A stretch of DNA of 64,000 nt from Frigoriflavimonas asaccharolytica (GCF_013294015.1 NZ_JABSNO010000011.1:36184-100183), one strand, 5' to 3'; shown: positions 43,575-52,625, numbered from the stretch's first letter. Notes: generated from the letters alone by a model not told the origin. Translations and numbers: made by a program.

Positions 43575-46079
43575 TTGCCAAAAGTTAAGGACAGTAATAT
43601 TGTGCAACGCAAATCTGATACCGTAATTGTTAAAAAAGAACAATTAACTTCCATTTTATACACAAAAGCAGACGAAACAAGATCTGATGTTGCCAAAAAG
43701 AAAGTTACTTATTTGATTGGAAATGCACAAGTGAAATATGGTGATATGCAGATTGATGCAGACTATATTCAATTAGATATTGCTGCAAACACTGTATTTG
43801 CAAGAGGTAAACAAGATAGTTTGGGGAAAATTGTAGGAGCAGCTTCTGCAACTCAAGCTGGAAAAACCTATGAGTATACAGAGTTTAATTATAATTTAAA
43901 AACTGGACAAGCGATCGCTTTTAATGCTAGAACAGAAGAAAGTGAAGGCGTAATAGTTGCCCAAAAAACTAAAAAATACAACGATTCTGTATTTTTTATG
44001 AGACGCGGAAAATATACCACAGATGAATATTTTTTGAAGAAAAAAGACTCACTTTCAGATTATTATCTGCTTGCTCCCAATATTAAACTGGTAAAAGGGA
44101 AGAATAAATCTTCTGTTATCACTGGTCCTGTACAGCTATATATAGAGCAAGTGCCGACACCGTTGATCATGCCTTTCGCAATTCTACCTTTCAGTGACAA
44201 AAGGTCTGCAGGAATTTTAATACCAAGTTTTGGAGAACGAGAAGATGTTGGTTTTTTCCTAAATGGAATTGGATATTATCAACCGTTAGGTGAGCATTTT
44301 GATTTAAAAATTTTAGCAGATTATTATACAAAAGGAAGTTATAACATACGACCAGAGGTAAACTATGCCAAGAAATATAAATACAATGGTAATTTAAATC
44401 TAGATATTGGTAATACAGTTCGAGGAATTAAGGGTCTAGATGATTATTCTAAAACTGCGACTTATAGAATTTCTTGGCGCCACTCACAAGATACAAAATC
44501 TAATCCGCTGCTTACATTTGCAGCTTCTGTAGATGTTGTGAGCAATAAGTTTTATAATAATAACATCAATAACAACTATATTTTCAACCAAAATACGCTT
44601 AATGCACAACAAAATTCTACATTAAGTGTTACTAAAAGATTTTTGAGATTACCGATTACCATCACCGGAACTTCTTCATATTCTCAAAATTTTTCCAGTG
44701 GTATTGGTAGCATTAGATTACCACAAATGAATGTTGCAATCAATCAATTCTATCTTTTTACTCCCAAAACGGGAATTCGTGAAGGTCTTTTAGAGAATAT
44801 CAATGTAAATACGGGTTTCAATTTCACCAATTCTTCCAACTTTGAAGATGGTAAAATCTTTCAAAAAGAAATGTTTGACAATCTGCAGACAGGTCTTACA
44901 AATTCTATTCAGTTAGCCACAAATACTACGGTTGCAAAGTATTTTACCGTCAGTTTGGGTGGGCAAATAAATAATGCATTGACTACAAAAACTTTGTCTA
45001 AAGAATATAATCCTGTATTGAATGTAATAGAAGATACTATGAATAAAGGTATCGCAGGATTTTCTACCTTTACGACGAATGCAAGTATGAATACAACTTT
45101 GTACGGCACAAAAATATTTAAAAAAGGTTCTGCAATACAAGGAATTCGCCATGTGATTACACCTTCTGTAGGATTTTCTTATTCACCAGATTTTTCTAGA
45201 GAAAATTTTGGATACTACAGAAATTACAATACTATTGCAGGTGCACTTACTCCATATTCTATCTTTGATGGCGGCATTGTAGGCTCGCCTTCTTCGGGTG
45301 AAATTGGTGCACTTACGTTTTCATTAAATAATAATATTGAAATGAAGGTAAGATCTAAAACAGATTCTACGGGTAGTAAAAAAGTAAAGTTGTTTGAAAC
45401 TTTAAGCATAGATGGAAGCTACAATTTTGCAGCAGATACCAATCCTTGGTCGGCATTTTCTATACGTGGACAAACTTCTGTATTTGAAGGTAAATTAAAC
45501 ATTAATACGAATTTAACATTAGATCCGTACGAAACTATATTTCTTGCAGGCGAAACATCTGGAACTAGAAGCAATAATTTTGGGGCGTTTAGCGTGCAAG
45601 GTTTTGGTTTGCAATTATCTTATCCTTTGAGTGAAGCAATTTTTGGAAAACAAGAAGATCTTTCTAAAAAATATAAAAGCAAGGGAGAGATCCGAAATGA
45701 AGTCTACTATTTTGATGAAAACAACTACGCAAGATTTCAGCAACCATGGACTTTAAACATTAATGCGCAATACAGCTACACAAGAAATCTAACATTATTT
45801 GGAACCAAAGTTGCATCTGTGGGATTAGATGGAACTATGAATCTTACCCCTTATTGGAGCATTAATGGTAGCACATTCTACGATGTGGTTTCCAAGAAAT
45901 TAGACTACACAAGAATAGGTTTCACAAGAGATCAAAGAAGTTTCTCTATCAATTTTAATTGGGTTCCTTTTGGCCAATTTAAAGTGTATGATTTCTTTAT
46001 TGGGATAAAAGCAAATATTCTTAGTGATACGGTGAAATACGAAGAAAGAAGTTTTCAACAACCTAACGCTGTTTTCTAA
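43575..46079 (+). CDS. lptD: LptD-like LPS-assembly outer-membrane protein
   Basis: 834 residues from the first conventional start (TTG 43575). An OstA-like beta-jellyroll (VTYLIGNAQVKYGDMQIDAD, near residue 45) is followed by QVPTPLIMPFAILPFSDKRSAGILIPSFG, the signature of Bacteroidota LptD, and a long beta-barrel. It inserts LPS into the outer leaflet. The TTG start would leave the protein without a signal peptide, which an outer-membrane protein needs; the frame stays open upstream and encodes one (43491-43574), so translation probably begins there at a non-standard codon. No lptE is adjacent. Confidence 0.9.
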   Translation: MPKVKDSNIVQRKSDTVIVKKEQLTSILYTKADETRSDVAKKKVTYLIGNAQVKYGDMQIDADYIQLDIAANTVFARGKQDSLGKIVGAASATQAGKTYEYTEFNYNLKTGQAIAFNARTEESEGVIVAQKTKKYNDSVFFMRRGKYTTDEYFLKKKDSLSDYYLLAPNIKLVKGKNKSSVITGPVQLYIEQVPTPLIMPFAILPFSDKRSAGILIPSFGEREDVGFFLNGIGYYQPLGEHFDLKILADYYTKGSYNIRPEVNYAKKYKYNGNLNLDIGNTVRGIKGLDDYSKTATYRISWRHSQDTKSNPLLTFAASVDVVSNKFYNNNINNNYIFNQNTLNAQQNSTLSVTKRFLRLPITITGTSSYSQNFSSGIGSIRLPQMNVAINQFYLFTPKTGIREGLLENINVNTGFNFTNSSNFEDGKIFQKEMFDNLQTGLTNSIQLATNTTVAKYFTVSLGGQINNALTTKTLSKEYNPVLNVIEDTMNKGIAGFSTFTTNASMNTTLYGTKIFKKGSAIQGIRHVITPSVGFSYSPDFSRENFGYYRNYNTIAGALTPYSIFDGGIVGSPSSGEIGALTFSLNNNIEMKVRSKTDSTGSKKVKLFETLSIDGSYNFAADTNPWSAFSIRGQTSVFEGKLNINTNLTLDPYETIFLAGETSGTRSNNFGAFSVQGFGLQLSYPLSEAIFGKQEDLSKKYKSKGEIRNEVYYFDENNYARFQQPWTLNINAQYSYTRNLTLFGTKVASVGLDGTMNLTPYWSINGSTFYDVVSKKLDYTRIGFTRDQRSFSINFNWVPFGQFKVYDFFIGIKANILSDTVKYEERSFQQPNAVF

Positions 46080-46116
46080 TTTTTACAACTAGCTTCTTTT
46101 ATTTTTAATTAAATGA

Positions 46117-46124
46117 TATATTTG
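46117..46124 (+). promoter_or_regulatory. -7 element TATATTTG upstream of ridA
   Basis: Exact TAnnTTTG match 23 bp before the ridA ATG; a T-rich TTCTTTT near 46094-46100 is the only -33 candidate. Confidence 0.42.
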
Positions 46125-46146
46125 CGGTAATCTAAAAAATCTTTAC

Positions 46147-46527
46147 ATGAAGAAAATAATTTCAACTACAAATGCACCTGCTGCAATCGGACCGTATTCT
46201 CAAGCGAATATGGCAAACGGAGTATTATACATTTCTGGACAAATACCAGTAGATCCTGCTACAGGAAAGTTAGTAGAAGGTATAAAAAACGAAACTCATC
46301 AAGTGATGAAAAACCTAGATGCAGTGCTAAAAGAAGCAGGTTTGAGTTTCAAGAACGTAGTGAAAGCGAGTATTTTCTTAAAATCTATGGACGATTTTGC
46401 TGTGATGAATGATATTTATGCATCATATTTAGAAGAAGGGTCTTATCCTGCAAGAGAAACAGTACAAGTTTCTTGTTTACCAAAAAATGTGAACGTAGAA
46501 ATCTCTATGATAGCGCATCAAGACTAG
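46147..46527 (+). CDS. ridA: RidA family reactive-intermediate deaminase
   Basis: 126 residues with the RidA pattern: APAAIGPYSQA at the N-terminus, LYISGQIPVDPATGKL near 27, and the substrate-carboxylate Arg in YPARETVQVSCLPKN near 104. It hydrolyses reactive enamine/imine intermediates such as 2-aminoacrylate to ketoacids and ammonia. Cytoplasmic trimer. The following membrane-protein gene starts 6 bp after its stop. Confidence 0.96.
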   Translation: MKKIISTTNAPAAIGPYSQANMANGVLYISGQIPVDPATGKLVEGIKNETHQVMKNLDAVLKEAGLSFKNVVKASIFLKSMDDFAVMNDIYASYLEEGSYPARETVQVSCLPKNVNVEISMIAHQD

Positions 46528-46532
46528 TATTA

Positions 46533-46994
46533 ATGAATATTTTAAGAAATATTTTTGCAATTTTAATAGGTCTTGTGATAGCAGGATTGGTCATTACATT
46601 TGGTGTAAGGATCAATACCGAGTGGATCACTTATGAAAGATTTTCACCTTTCCAAAATTGGGGCAAGTTTCTAAAATCTGTACAAAACGACGAGGGTTTT
46701 TTCTTATATCTTCTGTTTTTATCAGGCTTATCAACTACTTTAGGTGGTGTTGCAACAGCTATTCTGGTAAAATACGCAAAGGTTGCTTATGCAATTTTGA
46801 TTGGTTTTGTAATGCTTTTCATTGCAATGCTGGATATTATTATATTTCCATATCATCCTACTTTTTACAAAATATGTGTGTTCCTCACTTTCTTTCCATT
46901 TTCTTGGATGGGCGGAAAAATAACCGAAATTATTTATAAAAGAAGAAATAAGCGAAGAGAGAAATTATTGAAAATAAAAAAACTTCGAGAATAA
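46533..46994 (+). CDS. Small four-helix membrane protein of unknown function
   Basis: 153 residues from the ATG at 46533, preferred over a start at 46473 that would overlap ridA and add polar residues before the first membrane helix. Four hydrophobic segments (about 5-27, 55-78, 82-105, 110-132) and a very basic C-terminal tail (KRRNKRREKLLKIKKL). No family recognised. Cotranscribed with ridA and closed by the hairpin at 46996-47031. Confidence 0.75.
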   Translation: MNILRNIFAILIGLVIAGLVITFGVRINTEWITYERFSPFQNWGKFLKSVQNDEGFFLYLLFLSGLSTTLGGVATAILVKYAKVAYAILIGFVMLFIAMLDIIIFPYHPTFYKICVFLTFFPFSWMGGKITEIIYKRRNKRREKLLKIKKLRE

Positions 46995-46995
46995 A

Positions 46996-47031
46996 AAAAA
47001 CGCAGTCTGAATATTTCAAACTGCGTTTTTT
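46996..47031. terminator. Bidirectional terminator between ridA operon and the HtrA gene
   Basis: AAAAACGCAGT pairs with ACTGCGTTTTT around a CTGAATATTTCAA loop; A- and T-runs on both sides serve the convergent transcripts. Confidence 0.9.
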
Positions 47032-47037
47032 AATTTT

Positions 47038-47085
47038 CGCTAATCGCTAATCGCTAATCGCTAATCGCTAATCGCTAATCGCTAA
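47038..47085 (-). repeat. Tandem heptad array (TTAGCGA)n after the htrA stop codon
   Basis: Six perfect 7-bp units plus partial ones between the terminator and the htrA TAG stop (47088-47090). On the coding strand of htrA it reads TTAGCGA, starting immediately after the stop. Confidence 0.95.
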
Positions 47086-47087
47086 TT

Positions 47088-48587
47088 CTAGTTCGGCATT
47101 GCAAAACCTCTCGTATAGATTTGTCCTCTTGGATCTGCAAATTTTATTTGTACATTTCCTTTGAAGTTATTCAAAATTTTCTCTACATCTTTTTGAGAAT
47201 TTATAGGTTTCCCATTGATCTCCATAATAATGAAATTATCTTGAATTCCTAATTTTCCTAAAACGCCATTTCCAGTTACATTTTTGGTATAAACTCCATT
47301 GTCTAAACCATAATTGGTTTTAAATTCTTTGGTTAATGGTTCAAATTCTGCTCCTATTTTTTCCGAAACTGTAAGGTCTGCTTTCGTTCTAGATGAGGTG
47401 TTTCCTTTCTGATCCTTCAAGGTAATGGATGCATTATATGGTTTTCCATTTCTCATATAGCTTACTACCACTTGATCTCCAGGTCTTTTGCTACCAACAG
47501 CAAGGGATAGATCTGCAAAATCTGTGATAGCCATATCATTTATTTTAGTGATGATGTCTCCTTCTTTAAGTCCTGCATCTTCTGCACCACTATTTTCTGT
47601 TACACCTGTTACGAAAATTCCATTACCAGCTTTTATATTGGTTTTTTTATCTTTATTGTATCCAGCAAGTTGCTCATCATTCGATAAATCTAGGGAATTA
47701 ACTCCTAAGAAACCTCTTTGTACAAGACCAAATTTTTTGATGTCTTCTACTATTTTTCTTGCAAGATTAGAAGGTACAGCAAAACCATATCCTTGGTAAT
47801 ATCCATTCGTAGATGCAATTGCAGAATTTATACCTACCAATTCTCCATTCATATTTACCAATGCACCACCAGAATTTCCTTTGTTAATGGCTGCATCTGT
47901 TTGTATAAAACTTTCAATAGGATTTGTTGCCGTTCCTTGTCCAGAAAGAATACCAATTCCACGTCCTTTTGCAGAGATTATTCCCGCAGTTACGGTACTA
48001 TTTAATCCGAGGGGATTTCCGACAGCCAAAACCCATTGCCCAACTTCAATCATATCAGAGTTTGCAAAATTCAAAAATGGCAAACCTTTATCTTCAATTT
48101 TTAACAAAGAGATATCTGTATTTGGATCCGTACCAACCAGAGTTGCGATGTATGTCTTTCTGTTGCTCAGAACTACTTCCAGTTTATTAGCGCCTTCTAC
48201 AACGTGGTTATTAGATATAATGTAACCATCTGGTGAAATTATAACACCTGATCCTAGACCTGTAGGCATATTATCATCTCGCTTCTTTTGTGGAGCACCA
48301 AAGAATTGCTCGAATATATCCATATCTGATGGTCTAGATGCATTGCTATTCTGGTAATTTTTAATCGTAACAACCGCAGGAACTGTCGTCTTAGATGCCT
48401 TTGTGAAATCTTCTCCTAGAGCAGTTGCGCTCAAATTGGTGAATGTTGTGTTTTTTGATTGAGAAAAATATCCGGTATCTTCAATAATACCGTTATTGTC
48501 CATATATTTCAGTGCTCCTACAGTAGTTGCACCAGAAAGAATTCCCACAAAAGCAAATGGCAAAAATTTTTTAAATGTATTTTTCAT
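47088..48587 (-). CDS. HtrA/DegP-type periplasmic serine protease
   Basis: 499 residues. An N-terminal membrane anchor or signal (FAFVGILSGATTVGAL) is followed by a trypsin-like domain with triad His128 (SNNHVV), Asp158 (NTDISLL) and Ser239 (NKGNSGGAL). Two PDZ domains follow (about 285-395 and 405-495), the second ending GFAMPN. It degrades or refolds misfolded envelope proteins. The TAG stop abuts the heptad array at 47038-47085. Confidence 0.95.
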   Translation of the reverse strand: MKNTFKKFLPFAFVGILSGATTVGALKYMDNNGIIEDTGYFSQSKNTTFTNLSATALGEDFTKASKTTVPAVVTIKNYQNSNASRPSDMDIFEQFFGAPQKKRDDNMPTGLGSGVIISPDGYIISNNHVVEGANKLEVVLSNRKTYIATLVGTDPNTDISLLKIEDKGLPFLNFANSDMIEVGQWVLAVGNPLGLNSTVTAGIISAKGRGIGILSGQGTATNPIESFIQTDAAINKGNSGGALVNMNGELVGINSAIASTNGYYQGYGFAVPSNLARKIVEDIKKFGLVQRGFLGVNSLDLSNDEQLAGYNKDKKTNIKAGNGIFVTGVTENSGAEDAGLKEGDIITKINDMAITDFADLSLAVGSKRPGDQVVVSYMRNGKPYNASITLKDQKGNTSSRTKADLTVSEKIGAEFEPLTKEFKTNYGLDNGVYTKNVTGNGVLGKLGIQDNFIIMEINGKPINSQKDVEKILNNFKGNVQIKFADPRGQIYTRGFAMPN

Positions 48588-48803
48588 TTTTAATTTTGTT
48601 TAATTTATTTTTTATCCACATCAAATTTAATGCTAGATAGGTATAATATGCAACAGAAGTGTTTCAACTTTAACGATAGTTTAACAAGATTTAAGTTTTT
48701 CTTAAAAAAATTGTGACAAAATTTATTCGTTTTCGCTTGAAAAAATAAAATTTGAAGATTACAAGGTATAATTTGTCAGTTCTCAAAAAAAATATATTTG
48801 TTT

Positions 48804-48811
48804 ATCTTTGT
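48804..48811 (+). promoter_or_regulatory. -7 element TATCTTTG upstream of trhO
   Basis: TAnnTTTG match 33 bp before the trhO ATG. A TTTG at 48772-48775 is too distant for ideal spacing. Confidence 0.42.
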
Positions 48812-48844
48812 ATTTTAAATTTTCTCACTTAAATCGTTGATAGC

Positions 48845-50200
48845 ATGCAACTGTATAACAAATTAAGCGCAGAAGAAAGAATAAAACTTATAGATGAAGC
48901 TGGTAAACAACGGCTCACCTTATCTTTCTATGCGTACGCCAAAATCTCAGATCCCAAACAATTTCGCGACGAATTATTTATTGCCTGGAATGCTCTTGAT
49001 GCATTAGGTAGAATTTATGTGGCCCAAGAAGGCATCAATGCGCAAATGAGTATTCCTGCAGAAAATCTAGAAGAATTTCGAGCAACTTTGGAGGTTTATG
49101 ATTTTATGAAAAGTATAAGGTTGAATGTTGCGGTGGAACAAGACGATCATTCATTTTTAAAATTAACCATAAAAGTTCGCCATAAAATAGTTGCAGATGG
49201 TTTGAATGATGATACTTTCGACGTTACGAATAAAGGAATTCATGTGAAAGCTAATGAATTCAACGCATTGTTGGAAGATCCGAATACTATTGTGGTAGAT
49301 TTTAGAAATCATTACGAAAGTGAAGTTGGTCATTTTCAAGGTGCAATAACTCCAGATGTAGAAACATTTCGGGAAAGTTTGCCAGTTATTAACGAGCAAC
49401 TACAAGATTTTAAAGAAGATAAAAATCTTTTGATGTATTGTACAGGCGGAATTCGCTGCGAAAAAGCGAGTGCTTATTTTAAACATCAAGGTTTTAAAAA
49501 TGTTTTTCAATTGGAAGGTGGAATTATAGAATATGCCCGTCAAATAAAAGAAGAAGCTATCGAAAGCAAATTTTTAGGAAAAAATTTCGTTTTTGATCAT
49601 AGATTAGGTGAGAGAATTACAGATGATATCGTTTCAAAATGCCATCAATGTGGAAAAGCCTGCGACAACCATACAAATTGCGCGAATGATGCATGCCACT
49701 TATTATTTATTCAATGTGATGAGTGCAAGGCAATGATGGATAATTGTTGCTCTACCGAATGTTTGGAAATTGTGCAATTGCCTATCAATGAGCAAATATC
49801 TTTAAGAAAAGGCTTGGAAGTAGGCAATAAAATCTTTAGAAAAGGAAGGTCTGAAGTTTTAAAATTTAAAAATTCTGGAGATCCAGTTCAAAAATCATTT
49901 GCGAAAGTAGAAGCTAAAACTCCAGTAGTAAAAGTGAAAAAAGTTTTAATTGGCAAAGCAGAACATTATTTTGTAAAATCTAGTATCGCGCAATTTTTAA
50001 TTGCAAAAGATGAGGTTGCAATTGGAGATTCAATTTTAATATCTGGACAAACCACAGGGGAACAAGAAATTGTAGTAAATGAAATGCGAGTGGACAAAAA
50101 GCCAGACGAAAAGCTTGCTAGGGAAGGAGATGTAATTACCTTTAAGACGGAATTCCGTGTACGAAGATCTGATAAGTTGTATAAATTGGTCAAAATTTAA
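48845..50200 (+). CDS. trhO: tRNA uridine-34 hydroxylase TrhO (rhodanese family) with extra C-terminal barrel
   Basis: 451 residues. An acylphosphatase-like N-domain with VAQEGINAQMSIP precedes a rhodanese domain with active Cys in LMYCTGGIRCEKASAYF near residue 200. A Cys-rich zinc-binding-like segment follows (CHQCGKACDNHTNC and CDECKAMMDNCCSTEC, 260-303). TrhO uses O2 to make 5-hydroxyuridine at tRNA position 34. The last ~90 residues (VKKVLIGKAEHYFVKS, GDSILISGQTTGEQEI, VRRSDKLYKLV) are absent from E. coli TrhO and resemble the C-terminal beta-barrel of U32 proteins such as TrhP. Confidence 0.92.
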   Translation: MQLYNKLSAEERIKLIDEAGKQRLTLSFYAYAKISDPKQFRDELFIAWNALDALGRIYVAQEGINAQMSIPAENLEEFRATLEVYDFMKSIRLNVAVEQDDHSFLKLTIKVRHKIVADGLNDDTFDVTNKGIHVKANEFNALLEDPNTIVVDFRNHYESEVGHFQGAITPDVETFRESLPVINEQLQDFKEDKNLLMYCTGGIRCEKASAYFKHQGFKNVFQLEGGIIEYARQIKEEAIESKFLGKNFVFDHRLGERITDDIVSKCHQCGKACDNHTNCANDACHLLFIQCDECKAMMDNCCSTECLEIVQLPINEQISLRKGLEVGNKIFRKGRSEVLKFKNSGDPVQKSFAKVEAKTPVVKVKKVLIGKAEHYFVKSSIAQFLIAKDEVAIGDSILISGQTTGEQEIVVNEMRVDKKPDEKLAREGDVITFKTEFRVRRSDKLYKLVKI

Positions 50201-50221
50201 ATGATCTAAAGGGATTTTAAT

Positions 50222-50806
50222 ATGACTAAAGAAGATATCAGGAAAAAATATATTGCTTTGCGAAAAAATTTTTCAAAAAAAGAAATTCTTGCAATGTCTT
50301 TGGAAATATTTTCTCAATTTTTAGAAAATTTCGAAGTTTTTTCTGGTCAAAATGTTCACATCTTTCTTTCGATAGAAAAATTTAATGAAGTAGATACGCA
50401 GATTTTCATTAATTATTTTAAAGAAAAAGGCGCCAATATTTTCGTTCCAAAAATGATAGGAGATCAATTAATTGCAGTACAATTAAAAGAGGAGGAGTTT
50501 TTGGTAAAAAATTCTTTTGGAATTTTGGAGCCAGCTTCAATTATAAATGAATGTGCCAATTTCGATTACGTGATCACACCACTTTTATATGTTGATAATC
50601 TAGGTAATAGAGTTGGCTATGGAAAAGGATACTATGATCAATTTTTCAGCGAGATAAACAAAAATGCTAAAAAAATTGGGGTCGGGTTTTTCGTTCCAGA
50701 TGAAGATGTTGAAGATTTTTCAACTACCGATGTCGCGTTGGATTATTTAATTACCCCAGATTTTATGCTGTCATTCAAAGGTTTAGAGAAAAAATCGAGA
50801 AAATAG
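50222..50806 (+). CDS. 5-formyltetrahydrofolate cyclo-ligase
   Basis: 194 residues with the family pattern: N-terminal DIRKKYIALRKNFS, VHIFLSIEKFNEVDT near 45, the ATP/substrate loop GNRVGYGKGYYDQFF near 137, and a conserved VGFFVPDE. It converts 5-formyl-THF to 5,10-methenyl-THF using ATP. It follows trhO by 21 bp. Its last 64 bp overlap, on the opposite strand, the 3' end of the lipoprotein gene at 50743-51321. Confidence 0.94.
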   Translation: MTKEDIRKKYIALRKNFSKKEILAMSLEIFSQFLENFEVFSGQNVHIFLSIEKFNEVDTQIFINYFKEKGANIFVPKMIGDQLIAVQLKEEEFLVKNSFGILEPASIINECANFDYVITPLLYVDNLGNRVGYGKGYYDQFFSEINKNAKKIGVGFFVPDEDVEDFSTTDVALDYLITPDFMLSFKGLEKKSRK

Positions 50807-51321
50807 AATTTAAATTCTTTTTTAAATTTTTTCGGAGCAGGTACCAATATAAATTGTGATTTGTGATCAAACTTTCCGATACTTTTGCGCTCTTTATCAA
50901 AATACTCAACATTAAATTTTGCAAAGTTGAGCGTGTCTTTCTTATAATAAACATCGTACACTTCCAGATTGTTCACTTTTGCGGATTTCACTTTTAGGCT
51001 CTCCAATTCTTTGAATAAAGGTTTTAATGTGAGAGAATCTGGCTTGTAGAAATAAAACTTTATTTGTGCATGTATAGAAGAATCTATTTCTGTGTTTTTA
51101 TTTCCGGCGATGTAAAGTGAGGAAAGATCAAAGACATCCTGTACTTTTTGGCTGGTGATAGAATTGATGGCTTGCACACTATCCATTTGTTGTGCAGGGT
51201 ACGTTTTTTTGTTGCTGCTGTTTCTTAGAGTATCTAGTTCGCTCACATCTTGTGATTTTTTATCACAGGAAAGGATTGTAAATAGAATCAAGAATATAAA
51301 AAATAGGTTAAGGTTTCTCAT
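50743..51321 (-). CDS. Lipoprotein of unknown function, partner of membrane protein 51308-52456
   Basis: 192 residues from the ATG at 51321 (MRNLNLFFIFLILFTILSC, lipobox Cys at 19); an upstream start at 51348 would place nine polar residues before the signal. The mature chain is Ser/Lys/Asp-rich, with no named domain that I recognise. Its start overlaps the upstream gene by 14 bp, so the two are translationally coupled. Its 3' end overlaps the convergent cyclo-ligase gene by 64 bp. Confidence 0.75.
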   Translation of the reverse strand: MRNLNLFFIFLILFTILSCDKKSQDVSELDTLRNSSNKKTYPAQQMDSVQAINSITSQKVQDVFDLSSLYIAGNKNTEIDSSIHAQIKFYFYKPDSLTLKPLFKELESLKVKSAKVNNLEVYDVYYKKDTLNFAKFNVEYFDKERKSIGKFDHKSQFILVPAPKKFKKEFKFYFLDFFSKPLNDSIKSGVIK

Positions 51322-52456
51322 TGTCGATTTTAAATTTGATTGCCACAATTTTCCCTTTGTCTTTTGTCATTTCTATAATGTTCAAATTTTTCAAAGAAGT
51401 AGTTGGTATTGTAAGCAATGTTATGTATTTCTGACGATTTAAAGTTTCTACACCGTAAATCTCACTATCAAAAACTTGATATATTACGGCATTTTCTGCA
51501 ATTAAATTTTCTAATTGTCTTCTTTTTTGCTTTATTTCTTCAGCAGTTTCTCGCATATCTTTCTTAGAGAATGTGTAAACTGCCATTTTATAATCGTCTG
51601 GACTTAGAAGTATGGTTTCTTCGTCTGGAGCATTATCTAAATTTCTATTTACCTCTAGGTTTTCATAAAAAGGTGAACTGATCACCATTTTAAGATTTTT
51701 ATCCTTTGTGGAATAGTAGAATGGCTCTTTTGGTTTAATCCGATAAAAAATAGGCGATTCGTTCTCTTTTATTACTTTTACTTCTAAGGTATTCGCGATT
51801 GCAGAGTTGCGATCTGCATCCATAAAATTATAAGTGTAGGTTTTTCCAAAAATATCATCTCCAAATCCTAGATAGCCTACAACCAAAGTGAGAATTGCAG
51901 TTAATCCTGTGAATATATATTCCTGAAATATTTTTTTTCTCTTTTTTGATGGTAAATTTGTAGTATTATTTGAAGTAGATAATTGCTTAACTTCTTCAAG
52001 ATCAGAGTTGTTTATTTGTATAACTGGTATTTCTTCCTTGGTTTCCTCTACTGGTTTTTCTTCAACAATATTGTCCTTTTGAATTGGTTTCGGATCAATT
52101 TCCACCTTGATTTCCTGAAGTTTTGATGAATTTTCGGAAAAATTTTCTAATATTTCTTGTGCAAGAGGATGATTTTTTTTGAATTCATACCAAGAAATAT
52201 ATCCCGCATAGATAGATAATAGGTTTAGAATGTCTATTCTAGGGAGTTTAAGTACAGGGCTAGTCTTAAAATAGGTATAAAATGATTTCTCGCTGATGTT
52301 TGCTTTGCTATGTTTGCGCAAGTCTTCTTGGAAATAAATGATGTCTATTCCTTTCCAATTGGCAATATTATCGTCAGATGGAATATGATTTTCCAAATAC
52401 CGTGCTTGGATTTCACATTTTAACTGTTCAAAATGAAGTATGTCTAAATCTTCCAA
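51308..52456 (-). CDS. Single-pass membrane protein with helical cytoplasmic domain and extracytoplasmic domain
   Basis: 382 residues, family not recognised. The N-terminal 105 residues are helical and soluble (SFYTYFKTSPVLKLPRIDILNLLSIYAGYISW resembles a small HTH-like module). A Glu/Pro-rich linker (110-170) leads to a membrane helix after KKRKKIFQEY (about 178-198), and the remaining 180 residues lie outside. The layout is that of a transmembrane signal transducer; this is inference. Coupled to the downstream lipoprotein gene by a 14-bp overlap. A 15-bp imperfect palindrome lies 11 bp upstream of its start. Confidence 0.75.
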   Translation of the reverse strand: MEDLDILHFEQLKCEIQARYLENHIPSDDNIANWKGIDIIYFQEDLRKHSKANISEKSFYTYFKTSPVLKLPRIDILNLLSIYAGYISWYEFKKNHPLAQEILENFSENSSKLQEIKVEIDPKPIQKDNIVEEKPVEETKEEIPVIQINNSDLEEVKQLSTSNNTTNLPSKKRKKIFQEYIFTGLTAILTLVVGYLGFGDDIFGKTYTYNFMDADRNSAIANTLEVKVIKENESPIFYRIKPKEPFYYSTKDKNLKMVISSPFYENLEVNRNLDNAPDEETILLSPDDYKMAVYTFSKKDMRETAEEIKQKRRQLENLIAENAVIYQVFDSEIYGVETLNRQKYITLLTIPTTSLKNLNIIEMTKDKGKIVAIKFKIDNEKP

Positions 52457-52466
52457 AATATTTATA

Positions 52467-52481
52467 AACGCGTAACACGTT
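52467..52481. promoter_or_regulatory. Imperfect palindrome upstream of the membrane-protein gene (possible operator)
   Basis: AACGCGTAACACGTT matches its own reverse complement at 12 of 15 positions and lies 11 bp before the minus-strand start at 52456. Confidence 0.3.
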
Positions 52482-52551
52482 GATTTATAGTTATTAAAAA
52501 TTGTAAAATAGCTTTACAAATATATTACAATTAATTTTCTAAAACAAATTT

Positions 52552-52591
52552 TGTTCTCACTATATCTTTGTCCTGTTCAAATAAGAGAACA
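52552..52591 (+). promoter_or_regulatory. Promoter region of tandem lipoproteins with an inverted repeat
   Basis: TATCTTTG (52563-52570) matches the -7 consensus. It lies within the loop of the inverted repeat TGTTCTC (52552-52558) / GAGAACA (52585-52591), a possible operator or 5' stem. Confidence 0.45.
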
Positions 52592-52625
52592 CAAACGAAA
52601 TTATAAACAAATTTAAATCATTATT

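Noticed and set aside
47038..47085. CRISPR array
   Set aside because: Units are 7 bp with no spacers, and no cas genes are present; it is a simple tandem array.
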